Origin: Acanthaster planci
Lineage: Eukaryota; Echinodermata; Asteroidea; Valvatida; Acanthasteridae
DNA: 60,000 nt
NCBI RefSeq assembly: GCF_001949145.1
Contig: NW_019091396.1
Coordinates: forward strand, 1,248,788-1,308,787
Reading direction: 5' to 3'
Part shown: piece after piece, positions 51,349 through 60,000 of the stretch
Numbering within the stretch: position 1 is the stretch's first letter
How the letters are laid out: the number at the start of each line of letters is the position of its first letter
Program-made: the position numbers and the translations under genes
The notes under the pieces: model-generated
The model's input: only the letters and a program-made list of their open reading frames with translations
The model's database searches: none
What the model was told of the DNA's origin: nothing

Positions 51349-51781
51349 GAATTTTATTGGTATTTATGTCACTGGACCTGCATTACATTGTCTCATTGAA
51401 TGATTACTTAGTATGTTTTTTTTACAGGGGTGCATATTGCATAACATCAGTGTAATGCTATCATACCCACTTGAATGGAATTTTTTGCAAAGGCAGGTCT
51501 TGTGTGACAGTTTATCTGTAAGGCAGCATGGGTTAAAAAAGCCAGTCTAAGTAATCAGAAATAAAGGAGGGCACACTAAATATTAGACTGTTAACATTTC
51601 AAATCAGGGAAATGTAGTCAAATGCATGTAGCTGTTTAACCAAGAAACTGAGGTCACACATGAAAATAAACATACAAGTACCGGTACATGTAAGCTGCCA
51701 TGATTGATTGGTTTAAGTTTGGTTTTTCTTCAGGTTAATGCATTTTGCATGGATGGTCCTAAATTTTTGCAAATGACAGTA
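51317..51781. mobile_element. Non-autonomous Tc1/mariner-like element, about 465 bp
   Basis: The left end is TACAGTCATCTGCAAAAGTT followed by TAAGACCACCT. The reverse complement of 51751-51781 is TACTGTCATTTGCAAAAATT followed by TAGGACCATCC, so roughly 25 of 31 positions agree. Both ends begin with TA, the target used by Tc1/mariner transposases, and ends of the form ACAGT..TGCAAAAGTTT..GACCACC are typical of that superfamily. The interior is AT-rich with no transposase frame. Confidence 0.68.
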
Positions 51782-53266
51782 GCTGTGAACTACACTACAA
51801 TATTACAATGGGTTTTTTAAAAAAGGAATATATATATGCATTGTAATGTACACCTGCACATGAGCAACATGTTGGAGATGAAAAGGATAATGTTTCTAAT
51901 GTTTCAAACTTTCAGCATTATCTTCCTCATTTGTTTTAATGGGAATGTAACCCAAAACATCAAGTGAACCTTACGATAAGGGCCATCAGCTGTAAGTTAC
52001 ATGTATGTCTGAACCACTTCCTGCTTGAGCCTATTGTTTATGTGCTATTTACACCTACCAGTAGGTACAAGGCACTGTAGCTTGAACAAAAGACCTTCAA
52101 AAATTAATTTGCTTACTTGGATCACAGATACGGCATACTGTTTCACACTCTTTTTTTACAACACTACACTACTTTTTGGTTATTGCATTCGTGTCCAATT
52201 TTACTAGTCTAGTTTTTTCCACAAAAAGACATGCCTCATTTGATGCATATTAATTAAAAACGGAAGTGAAGCTGTGTACTTATTCCATGTCCATGTCACA
52301 CTACCGTCCCTACCAATGGCACATGCTTCGGCAGGAACTCAGTTAATAGACAAGCTGACTTCCTGTTTGATGCTGTTGAGGGTACTGCAGTACCACATAC
52401 TTTCCTACAGTACCCATAGATCATCTTCTCGCTCTGTAACCACAGGTTCAGGCAAGGCACAGGACAAACCAGGGTCAGGTGATTATGGCACTGCATGCTG
52501 TGAACAAACTTTTGTGTACACAGAACCTCTATCAATTTTGGCACAACCACAAGTGGTAAAAATGTACAGTAAATTTTAGAGAAAAGCTTCATTTCCAATG
52601 ACATAAAAGCCTTTGAGTTTAAACAATTCTAGACATGATTAAATGTCGGCTTAATTTACATGAACACTGTACACACACAGTGACACAGTTTAAACAAAAA
52701 GGGTTTTTTTTTTAAACTTTATAACACAACCCCCTCGGAAAATGAAAACCAAGCCTGTAAACATGGGCAGGACAAAATACTCAGCATGACACTGAAGCTC
52801 CTTGTTGTATCTTGTTTTGCTTTGCCAGTAAGTCCACTTGATGATTCCCAAATACATCACAGTTCATTTTTTCAGTCAGTGCAATAAGACACATCTTGTT
52901 TTAATTGTTTAAAGGTGGTCCTTGCCCACCTGCACATTTCTGAGGCAAGTTCAAAGGTACAGGTACAGGTACGTATTTTGGACAGCAGTATGGGAATAAT
53001 TTTGAACCTCATACATGTACATGTATGCTTCCAACAGTGCATTCTTAAAAGCATAAAAGGCTTTTTCTCTTAAGACAGTCCCTTCAAAATGCAATGCCAA
53101 TTTTAACCCGCACACCTCAACCTTTACCGGAGTTTCTAATTCCATTTATATGTAGACTATGAAAGCAATAAGTCTTTTGCGAGTTAAATTTGAATAAAAT
53201 CTGGTACACTGAGTTCTTTAAATTCACGTGAACATAAAAATTGGAATGCTCCATACTAAAGCCACT

Positions 53267-53431
53267 GTTGCTATACCTCGTGATTCGGGCAAGCTCTTCC
53301 TAAGTTACATAAGAGACGCCTTGCAACAATACATTGTTCTCAATGGATAAGAACGGCACAAAGGAACCAGTCCATTCCAGAGATGGCAGTTGCTAAGCAA
53401 AAGCTTGCCCTGGATCACAAGGTATAGCAAC
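53267..53431. repeat. Fold-back element of about 165 bp
   Basis: The left arm is GTTGCTATACCTCGTGATTC followed by GGGCAAGCT. The reverse complement of the right arm (53402-53431) is GTTGCTATACCTTGTGATCC followed by AGGGCAAGCT. The arms of about 29 bp differ at two substitutions and a one-base gap. There are no coding frames inside. The TIR-like arms and size fit a small MITE. Confidence 0.7.
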
Positions 53432-54948
53432 AATGTCTTTAGTCTGGGGAATTCAAATTGTTATGTTTCTATGCAATCAGATAACACAGGGTACCAGATT
53501 TTATTCAAATTTAACTCACAAGCAGCTTATTCAGTTCGGCTCTCTTCCTGGGACCATCTGCCCACACGGTTTCACAGACTCTACACGTAGCACAGTTCAT
53601 CCTGCCATGGTCAGACAACCACAAGGTATGCCGATAATCCCAACTAGCCTTGAATGACACATTGTCATGCATAATGCTTTAAAGTACTAGGGCAGGGGAA
53701 TCCACAAAAACACTGCTCAGTTTACAGTCCTTTTCCCCTCAGGCTCATAAGCAGATTTTTACAAGTCTGTACAATGTAATCAAAGAGATGTAATATACAG
53801 GAATTTCAATCATTTGGTTACAATCTCCATTTTCAACATTGCCGGCAGCTACACGTACATGTACGTGTCATGTAGGAGAACTGCTCACCGAAATTCAATA
53901 GATGTAGGCCTATGTACAAAATGTACTAAGTGCATATTGGTCTCTATCTGTCAAAAAGTCTACAGCACTTACAAGCTGTGGAAAGTAACTTTTAGTCCCA
54001 TGCAATATGCGCACACTAGATGTTACCATTTAGTAAAATGAATTAACTTTTCCTAATGTATTTCACAATTTCATATCCTTTCCTCTAAACAGGCTGAAGT
54101 TAGCATCCAAGTTCTTTATACTTTTACGGCACCCATGCACATGAACTTGATTCCCATTTTTTTATTCTATTTAGTAGCTCATCTTTCTTGCAGGTACATG
54201 TATATGTGTAAATTCCAAACAATCTCACTGGAGCTGAACACTCTAATCTGTCAAAACAAGCCTCATGAGTCATTCCTTATCAAGTGTTAATGACGGACTG
54301 CCAATGCATCCATCAGCACTTTGAACTCCAGGAAATTCTCACCTAGTGCTTGTTGTTCTCGCCCCTGGTTTGCTGGAGGAAATCAGTCCACTGATTGTGG
54401 AGCTTTTTCAGAGCCCTTGATTTTATCATGAAATGCATCACTTTAGGACTACTGTTTCGCCTGATATCAACAGTGTCCTTGGGAAAAATGTCAGTAAAGA
54501 AAATCAGGATATTCGGCACAAGTATCTTCCTGAACACCACTGGACAAGTTAGTGAATGTGTGCAATGGTTTGGGACAGACGTCAGACGATTGTTAAATCA
54601 TATACATATACGTGTAAGAGCAATATACCGATTCGTGTTGAAATGAAAATTGCAAAGAAACATGTCCATATGGACAGGCAATCAACCGTACGGAAAATAG
54701 TTCAAATTACATACATTTAGTTCAGTCCCTGCTGTGATCAGTAGTGTACCATGTACCGTAAAGAACAACACAATTATCAAAAGGTGCGTTTCCAACAAGA
54801 TAAGATAAACAGCCCAAACAATTAGACACAATCGTCAAGTGCCTGTAGATGCAGGTGGGATGATACCTGCAACTGTGCCAATTTTGCTCATGCACAGTTC
54901 AGGTATACAGGTACCAAACTGAGTACATCACGCACACAATTATGTGTG

Positions 54949-55048
54949 TAAAAGGCATTAGCGCAAGAACCAATGCATGTGTACCGCACTCATTTGCACT
55001 ACACTTAAGGGTTCAAAATGATGTCACACTTCAACACCAGAGTACTCT
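54949..55048 (+). repeat. Dispersed repeat, copy B
   Basis: Diverged copy of the sequence at 28610-28711 in the same orientation, some 26 kb away in the same intron. It starts TAAAAGGCATT and ends in GATGATGTCACACTTCA and an AGTACTC word. Confidence 0.62.
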
Positions 55049-56276
55049 AGACCAGGTATGCACATATGATATTTGAAATAAAAAAAACTACATATACATG
55101 TCCCAGTTGTACATTTACATACCATCTACCTATGTAGTAGGCAACTGAAAAACAAATACAACAAATCATAATGCATTACAATACATGTATATGTACATTC
55201 CAAACTGTACACATTGGGAAACATACATGTTTCAGGGCCCCAACTGCCCGCATTCCATCACTGTAAATGTCTTAAAAATTAAAGGAGCAGTTCTAAACAA
55301 TCAAAAAGTGGATCATTAATTCATCCACAAAACAGTGTTTATTTGGGACACATATCATAGACAGTTTCTGTTCACGATCTTAGTTTAAAGGTCTCCGTGC
55401 AAGCAGACAACTTCAAACCAAACTGAAAGGAGACAAGGGGTAACACGTTAGTGCACATAACATGTAAATTAACTTTTACGAGGGGATATCCTTTCTGAAG
55501 TTACTATATGTACATGTAGTCTGCTTCTGGTCATCCTTTTACTGTTAATTTCATGTTAATGTAAGATCCTTCAGAAGTCAGCAGACAGAAACTCTAGGGA
55601 GATCCTGGCTTACTCATTACCCGCTCCTGAATAGCGTTTGATGGCTGGACCAACTGTGGCACAGTACGCAATCACGACAGTACAGTACCGTAGTTGGTAT
55701 CATTGTCCAACTGTACATGTATTTTTGGATCATCCATAGTTGGGACCAATGTTACAATTACTTGTCAAGTATGACATGGACCCTTTGTGTTGCGACATGA
55801 CTAATTGAACAAGTCAAGAAAAAATCTCTCCCATGGGGACCTCACATCAATAAAATACATTTTTCCAACAACTTCAGTAAACTTAGCACATACATGTACT
55901 GAGGGAGACTAGAGAAAACCAACTTTTTTTTCAGAATTTACTAGTGGTCCAACAGGCCTTTATAAAAATCTGTCAATGGAAATGTATCGGTGAAATAGAC
56001 ATTGGGAGTTTTAACAATGTCCTTGTTTAATAAAGATGAATCAGCACTCATTTTGCAATGAGGCCTAGGCTACACTAAATGTGTCATTCAGCTAAACCAT
56101 TTTTCAGCCGCATCATCCCTCAATTCAACAGTACAATACATGTATGGTGTAAGTTAGGAATCTGAAGTCCTCTTTGGACATGTTGGATGTTGTGTAGACC
56201 TACCACAGTACCGGTATGCTGTTTATTTACGGGACTTTGTAGTTTTTGTACAGCAATTTCTACAGGTTTCCTCTTG

Positions 56277-56347
56277 TTAACCGTCACACCCTAGGGTGTA
56301 TGTAAAATCGTATTAAAATTGGAGGATTTGGGAGTGTTAGGGTTAAC
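56277..56347. repeat. Short inverted-repeat element, copy B
   Basis: It runs from TTAACCGTCACACCC to GTGTTAGGGTTAAC. The core CCTAGGGTGTATGTAAAATC then GTATTAAAATTGGAGGATT matches 45703-45768 at most positions. The TTAGGGTTAA end looks telomere-like but is explained by the element's own inverted terminus. Confidence 0.62.
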
Positions 56348-56680
56348 GAACATTCCAGTACATGTATGTCCAGTAACACTACAGTCATGACAGTGTGTTT
56401 AATGATAAGCAGCTTCATTTCTACGCTAAAAGGTTTCCACTGGCACTGAATGACCACAACAGTTCTAAAGTTTTGTAAGCCTACAAATTGCAATGTTGTG
56501 AGGGGAATGTGTTCAATGGCAAAAGTGTCGTCAAACTGAGGGTCTGGACTAAAGTGACAGCACGATCTCAGTCTACATCTCAGTCTACATACATCATCTT
56601 CATGGTCATGGTAGGCCTACATGTACATGTATATAACACCATCGAATACACATGTTCAGCTCCATGATGGAATAACTTAC

Positions 56681-56846
56681 CTTCGATACAGACGACATGT
56701 TCACGAAATTGGTCTTGCAGAATGGGATCTTCTATCTGCTCTAAAAGGTCGTAGATGGCGTAGATATGTGGGTGGACACTTTCGAATCGCTGAATTTCCT
56801 CGCGAATTGCGCGTGAATTCAGCATCTCCAGGCTGTGAACGTTCAT
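56681..56846 (-). CDS. AGAP: AGAP coding exon 1 (distal, main start)
   Basis: The minus strand has an ATG at 56846 with A at -3 (GGAACAATGAAC). It is followed by [55 protein letters not shown] and a donor GTAAGT at 56680. The block [43 protein letters not shown] is the conserved start of vertebrate AGAP1 and AGAP3, so gene identity is firm. The frame stays open upstream but the only nearby initiator is GTG, so this ATG is preferred. The exon carries 55 codons plus one base (phase 1). Wording such as IYAIYDL and IEDP leans towards AGAP3, but invertebrates usually have a single AGAP, so no paralogue is assigned. Confidence 0.96.
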
Positions 56847-57333
56847 TGTTCCCCTAAGACCACTCCTGTTTCGGAGGTACACAAATCTTGTGTATTCTTG
56901 GGATTGATGTGTCTTCAGAAACAGAAAATATATCTTGACATCCCGGTTTCCAACGAGTTTACATGTACCTCCTGCACAATTAACTGAACTTGCAGTTGTA
57001 CACAGTCAGTGCATATGAAGATATTTCGTCGGTCGAGCTGTAGCTAGCTGTGCACATCACATTGACATTTCGCTGGTAGTTGCCCTCGTGTGGGTGTTTT
57101 TGAAACCTTGACATCGATCGATAACCAGCTAAACGACGGGACCATTTACGCATGCGCTTATCACAGTATCCCATGATGCAAAGATCCGGAAGAGATTCGC
57201 AGCTGACTTTTACGCGGAGCAGACGACACTGAACAGGGGCGTAGGCCTAGTACGTGTACATGTACGTACGTATCAAAAGCCGTGGGAAAAATTGAAATCG
57301 TCTAAACGAAGACTAAAGGAAAGTTGTTTTCAG
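56847..57333. promoter_or_regulatory. Head-to-head promoter region of AGAP (minus) and ABRACL (plus)
   Basis: The two genes are transcribed away from each other, and this stretch is richer in CpG than the rest. It contains ACGCATGCGC at 57148-57157 (NRF1-type palindrome), TCCCATGATGCA at 57169-57180 (resembles the ZNF143/THAP11 half TCCCAgcATGCA) and CCGGAAG at 57186-57192 (ETS-type). These words are typical of CpG, TATA-less, bidirectional housekeeping promoters in animals. The left part is likely AGAP 5' UTR. The right part is likely the ABRACL 5' UTR exon, ending in a consensus donor, TTTTCAG|GTAATA, at 57333/57334. Confidence 0.6.
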
Positions 57334-58110
57334 GTAATACTCTCAAACATTTTGTCGCCTTTTAAATTCGAGAGACATGGTGGCTGGATACATTACTCTT
57401 TCCACAAGTCCGATTCTGTGATTTCCTGTGCAACAAAGTTGAAAATGATTAGGGTATCACTTTAACTAATCAGCTGGGCCTAATACTAGGGCCTAGGCTA
57501 ACTGAGATACGTCATGTGGCCTATGCTTAGGCCTAGTACCGGTACTTATTTGTCATAATGTGGAGATACCGATTCTATTACTGTAAAAGTTATTTGGGGA
57601 AATTCACGTCTATAATTATCCCCCACCCCCACAACAAGTTATTAAAAAAACACAACTAGAATAACAAAACAAGATAGGCCTAGGTCCTACTGGTGCCTGG
57701 AGGACAATAAAAATTTTGCTCACCAATTACACTATGCTCCAGAAATTGGCACAAGACTGGACAAGTCAAATTGGAGAGTGCGTTTTATATCATAAGTTAT
57801 AAAAATTAGAATATCATGGAAACTGCCATTCTTAAACCAGTTAGAAGTGCTATTCAACACAATCTTGATTCTTGCGCAACTCTATTGTACTTTATCCAGA
57901 GTTGATTTGCCTATGAACGAAATTCATTCATTGGATAATCAACTCAGAAGGGAGTGCAATCAATTTGGACAAGATTCAGGGTTGCGCTTAACAGTGCTAC
58001 AGGTGGGGAAAATTTATACACAACTTTTTTCACGCTTAGAATATCTTCTGAATTTTGTTTTGCTATTAAGAATAAATTTTTAGTTCGCTTTGGATTTCCA
58101 GTTTCTGCAG
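57334..58110 (+). other. Probable ABRACL intron 1 (777 bp, within the 5' UTR)
   Basis: It is bounded by CAG|GTAATA and by GTTTCTGCAG|ATAATT 13 bases before the ABRACL ATG. It contains an open frame at 57847-58083 whose middle is bracketed by an acceptor-like CTTTATCCAG and a donor-like CTACAG|GTGGGG. This could be a skipped or alternative exon but matches nothing I recognise. AGGCCTA words are frequent. Confidence 0.55.
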
Positions 58111-58184
58111 ATAATTATCAATCATGAATGTTGAGCATGAAGTCAAGATGCTGATAGAGGAGATTAAACGGCTTGGATCACCAG
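58111..58184 (+). CDS. ABRACL: ABRACL exon with the start codon (ATG at 58124)
   Basis: After an acceptor at 58110, a 13-base leader precedes ATG at 58124 (A at -3). The frame reads MNVEHEVKMLIEEIKRLGSP plus the first base of Gly and ends at a donor GTATAT. MNVxHEVxxLxEEIxRLGS is the signature start of the Costars family (ABRACL, ABRA C-terminal-like). The coding part is 61 bp and ends in phase 1, matching the next exon. The family is a small soluble helix-turn-helix protein linked to actin dynamics and cell motility. Confidence 0.96.
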
Positions 58185-58898
58185 GTATATTTCTGGAGGG
58201 TCGATATGTGTTTGGAACTCTGTCTTAGCTGGCAGAATTACAGATATTTGGAATTATTTGGTTGAGAGTAAATACACCTAAACTTTGATTTGAGCTCGGA
58301 TATCATTTTATGAAACTGCATCTATGGATGTCAACTTTGCTATGACACTATGAGACAGTACATCTCTGTAGTGAGTTTGTATGATTCTGAGAACCTGTGA
58401 AAACTTGACTCTGCCATTAAAGAATTGTACCATGGCAAAGAAGATCTGCCTCGGTCATAGTAACACTGAAATAAATTTAGTTCTAAGTTTTTCATCACCC
58501 AGAACACAGGAATCCGTGGAGTCCAACATTGGGCCCTGAAAAAAATAGCTCCTCCTCCAGTTTTTTTTTGGGGGGGGGGGTGGAAAAGGAAATCACTTTT
58601 AATTTTTTTATTGTAGAGATTTTTCAAGAGGGTAGATAAATATTTGGGACTCTTTTTACTGATATTTATGTGTCAACAGTAACATTTATTTTGAAAAATA
58701 TGTTTCAAACGTTTGGGGATGAGGCAGGAAAAAACAACGGGAAACAACGTTTTGTTTATTTCGCCTTGTACCTAATCAGTCCATCTATCACAATGCTATG
58801 TCCAAACAGATATGTACATGTAGGTATGTAAGATCCTTGGAATACCCCTGTACAGTCACTATTTGTTGCTAAGAAGTCTCACCATCTTATCTTGTCAG
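58185..58898 (+). other. ABRACL intron 2 (714 bp)
   Basis: GTATAT to TTGTCAG intron. It holds a T-run plus G-run near 58561-58581 and otherwise unique AT-rich sequence. No gene. Confidence 0.9.
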
Positions 58899-59089
58899 GA
58901 CCTGATAGCAAGACGGTGGTGACATTTGGAGTGCTATTCAATGACGACCGATGTGCCAATATCTTTGAGGCCCTGGTGGGCACTCTGAGAGCGGCCAAAC
59001 GCAAGAAGGTCATCAGCTACGACGGGGAACTCTTACTGCAAGGAGTCCATGATAACGTGGCAATCACACTACTCAAGGAGGAGATCTGA
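58899..59089 (+). CDS. ABRACL: ABRACL terminal coding exon
   Basis: The exon completes the split Gly and continues PDSKTVVTFGVLFNDDRCAN, IFEALVGTLRAAKRKKVISY, DGELLLQGVHDNVAITLLKE, EI, stop TGA at 59087-59089. The whole protein is 83 residues, against about 81 in vertebrates. The conserved blocks FGVLFxDDxCANxFEALVGTLxAAKRxK and YxGELLLQGVHDxVxIxLL are intact, so this is a full-length, functional-looking gene. Confidence 0.97.
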
Positions 59090-60000
59090 GATGGTACTAC
59101 ATAGAAGATTAAGTTCACTTTGGAGGTCTTGGCAGAACATATGAGCTGATTACAACTACAGTAGAACTCTACTACATTACATATATCTATGAACTCCTGT
59201 CGCTAGGAGTTCCTACAAACTTCCATTACACAAGATTTCTCAAAGGGCCTGAAAAACTACACAAGCTACTACTAGCTACTTTTCCTGGGTTGGGTCACAT
59301 ATTTAATGTCTACTGAACATTGCAATCCTCAATTACTTCACTGACTGCGGTTTGCATCTGACTGTATTTACTTCCGAGTTGTAGTTTTGTTGCAAGCCTA
59401 AGACAGTTGTTGCAACATCATTCAGATACCCTGGGAGTAAGTTTTATTATGCTCCACCAGTGAAGCTGGAGGGGCTTTGCTACATTTGCTTTGTCCTTTT
59501 GTGTGTTTGACATATCAACTTCAGACTGAGTATTTACATTGGTTTTGGTGTTCTGCAAAAGCCACTTGATTTTGGACCCAATAGGTCAAGGTCAGTATGG
59601 TTAAAATAGGACCGGTTTTCCCGCCATAACTCAAGAAGAACAAGAAGGGCATATCAGCTTCCAACTTTCTTTGTTAGTCTCGGTGCCTTTCGGAGGGCCA
59701 TCAATTTTAGACTTTATAGATTAAAGGTCAAGGTCAGTTTAGTTAAAGCAATTGAATAATTTTCCCATGAAGGCAGTTTTCTTTGGTCACGAATCTAAGT
59801 TATGCTGCATGCTCTTGGTGGGGTAATTTCTTCTTCTTTTTTTGTTTGGTTTATTGGTAGATTTTAGCACATGAATTTCCAGAGCAGTATCTCTGCTGAA
59901 CAGCTCTGTAAAGTTAGGCCCAGTGGGAAGAGGATTGTAAGTTGAGATGCCCTGCTGCCAAATTTCATAAAGCTACAAGCTGCCCCCCCTACTGCTTCCT
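59090..60000 (+). other. ABRACL 3' UTR and downstream flank
   Basis: No further coding frame is seen. From about 59448 the text TTATGCTCCACC..GAAGCTGGAGG, then two copies of AGGTCAAGGTCAG (59583-59595 and 59725-59737), each followed by a TTTAGTTAA- or ATGGTTAA-like tail, looks like a dispersed repeat. An ATTAAA word at 59720-59725 could serve as a polyadenylation signal, but it lies in the repeat. The last 50 bases (CCAAATTTCATAAAGCTACA) begin another repeat-like sequence. Confidence 0.6.

Larger units (their letters stand above)
25346..56680 (-). other. AGAP intron 1, distal part
   Basis: About 31 kb separate the candidate internal exon from the first coding exon. No other gene is recognised. 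The sequence contains the elements listed separately: 28610-28711 and 54949-55048, 29927-30031, 30317-30634, 30713-30964, 31241-31527, 37310-37562, 40532-41466, 42543-42828, 45703-45768, 51271-51781, 53267-53431 and 56277-56347. It also has long runs of TACATGTA-type words, the densest at 28745-29020 and 37020-37235. Open frames up to 118 codons occur, but they lie in repeats or overlap on both strands and show no domain. Confidence 0.75.

Noticed and set aside
56277-56347. TTAGGGTTAA considered as an interstitial telomere repeat
   Set aside because: Only a single unit is present and it is explained by the inverted terminus of a short dispersed element.
56847-56882. N-terminal extension of AGAP exon 1 by 12 codons ([11 protein letters not shown] before Met)
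   Set aside because: The upstream initiator would be GTG; the ATG at 56846 has a good context and fits the length of vertebrate AGAP leaders.
1-60000. Search for tRNA, rRNA, CRISPR arrays, bacterial operons or viral genes
   Set aside because: No cloverleaf with box A/B, no spaced direct-repeat array and no bacterial or viral coding signatures were seen; the window behaves as animal intron and promoter DNA.

Overview
This is a window of animal nuclear DNA. It has interrupted genes with GT-AG introns, very low coding density, AT-rich non-coding sequence and many short transposon-like repeats. The two recognisable genes are close relatives of vertebrate AGAP (centaurin-gamma) and ABRACL (Costars family). 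The non-coding DNA is crowded with the palindromes TACATGTA and TACCGGTA and has scattered AGGCCTA words. From memory, this texture suits an invertebrate deuterostome, with an echinoderm as best guess; hemichordate and lancelet are not excluded.

Layout. Positions 1 to 56846, minus strand, hold the 5' part of one AGAP gene. The first coding exon is at 56681-56846. A first intron of 45,677 bp follows, then coding exons at 10945-11003, 9365-9452, 8623-8850, 2991-3125 and 1-106. The gene runs off the left edge. Together the exons encode about 260 residues: the N-terminal leader and most of the Ras-like GTPase domain. The PH, ArfGAP and ankyrin parts must lie to the left of the window. All five junctions keep frame with canonical splice sites. 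A second possible first exon lies inside the big intron at 25035-25104. It has an ATG in good context and a phase-1 donor that fits the same downstream acceptor, so the gene may have two promoters and two N-termini.

Positions 56847 to about 58110 form a compact head-to-head promoter region. ABRACL lies on the plus strand, with a probable non-coding first exon ending at 57333 and coding exons at 58111-58184 and 58899-59089; it is complete at 83 residues. Positions 59090-60000 are its 3' UTR or downstream flank and enter dispersed repeats.

The rest is intronic. I see no second gene, tRNA, rRNA or CRISPR in it. It holds several non-autonomous transposon-like elements with terminal inverted repeats (235-845, 30713-30964, 31241-31527, 40532-41466, 51317-51781), fold-back elements (22274-22409, 53267-53431), a perfect 32-bp hairpin (51271-51348), tandem arrays (7545-7808, 40586-40668, 42543-42828), and two tiny palindromes of about 30 bp flanked by 7-8 bp direct repeats (1721-1770 and 16521-16565). 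These two may be the least described structures here.
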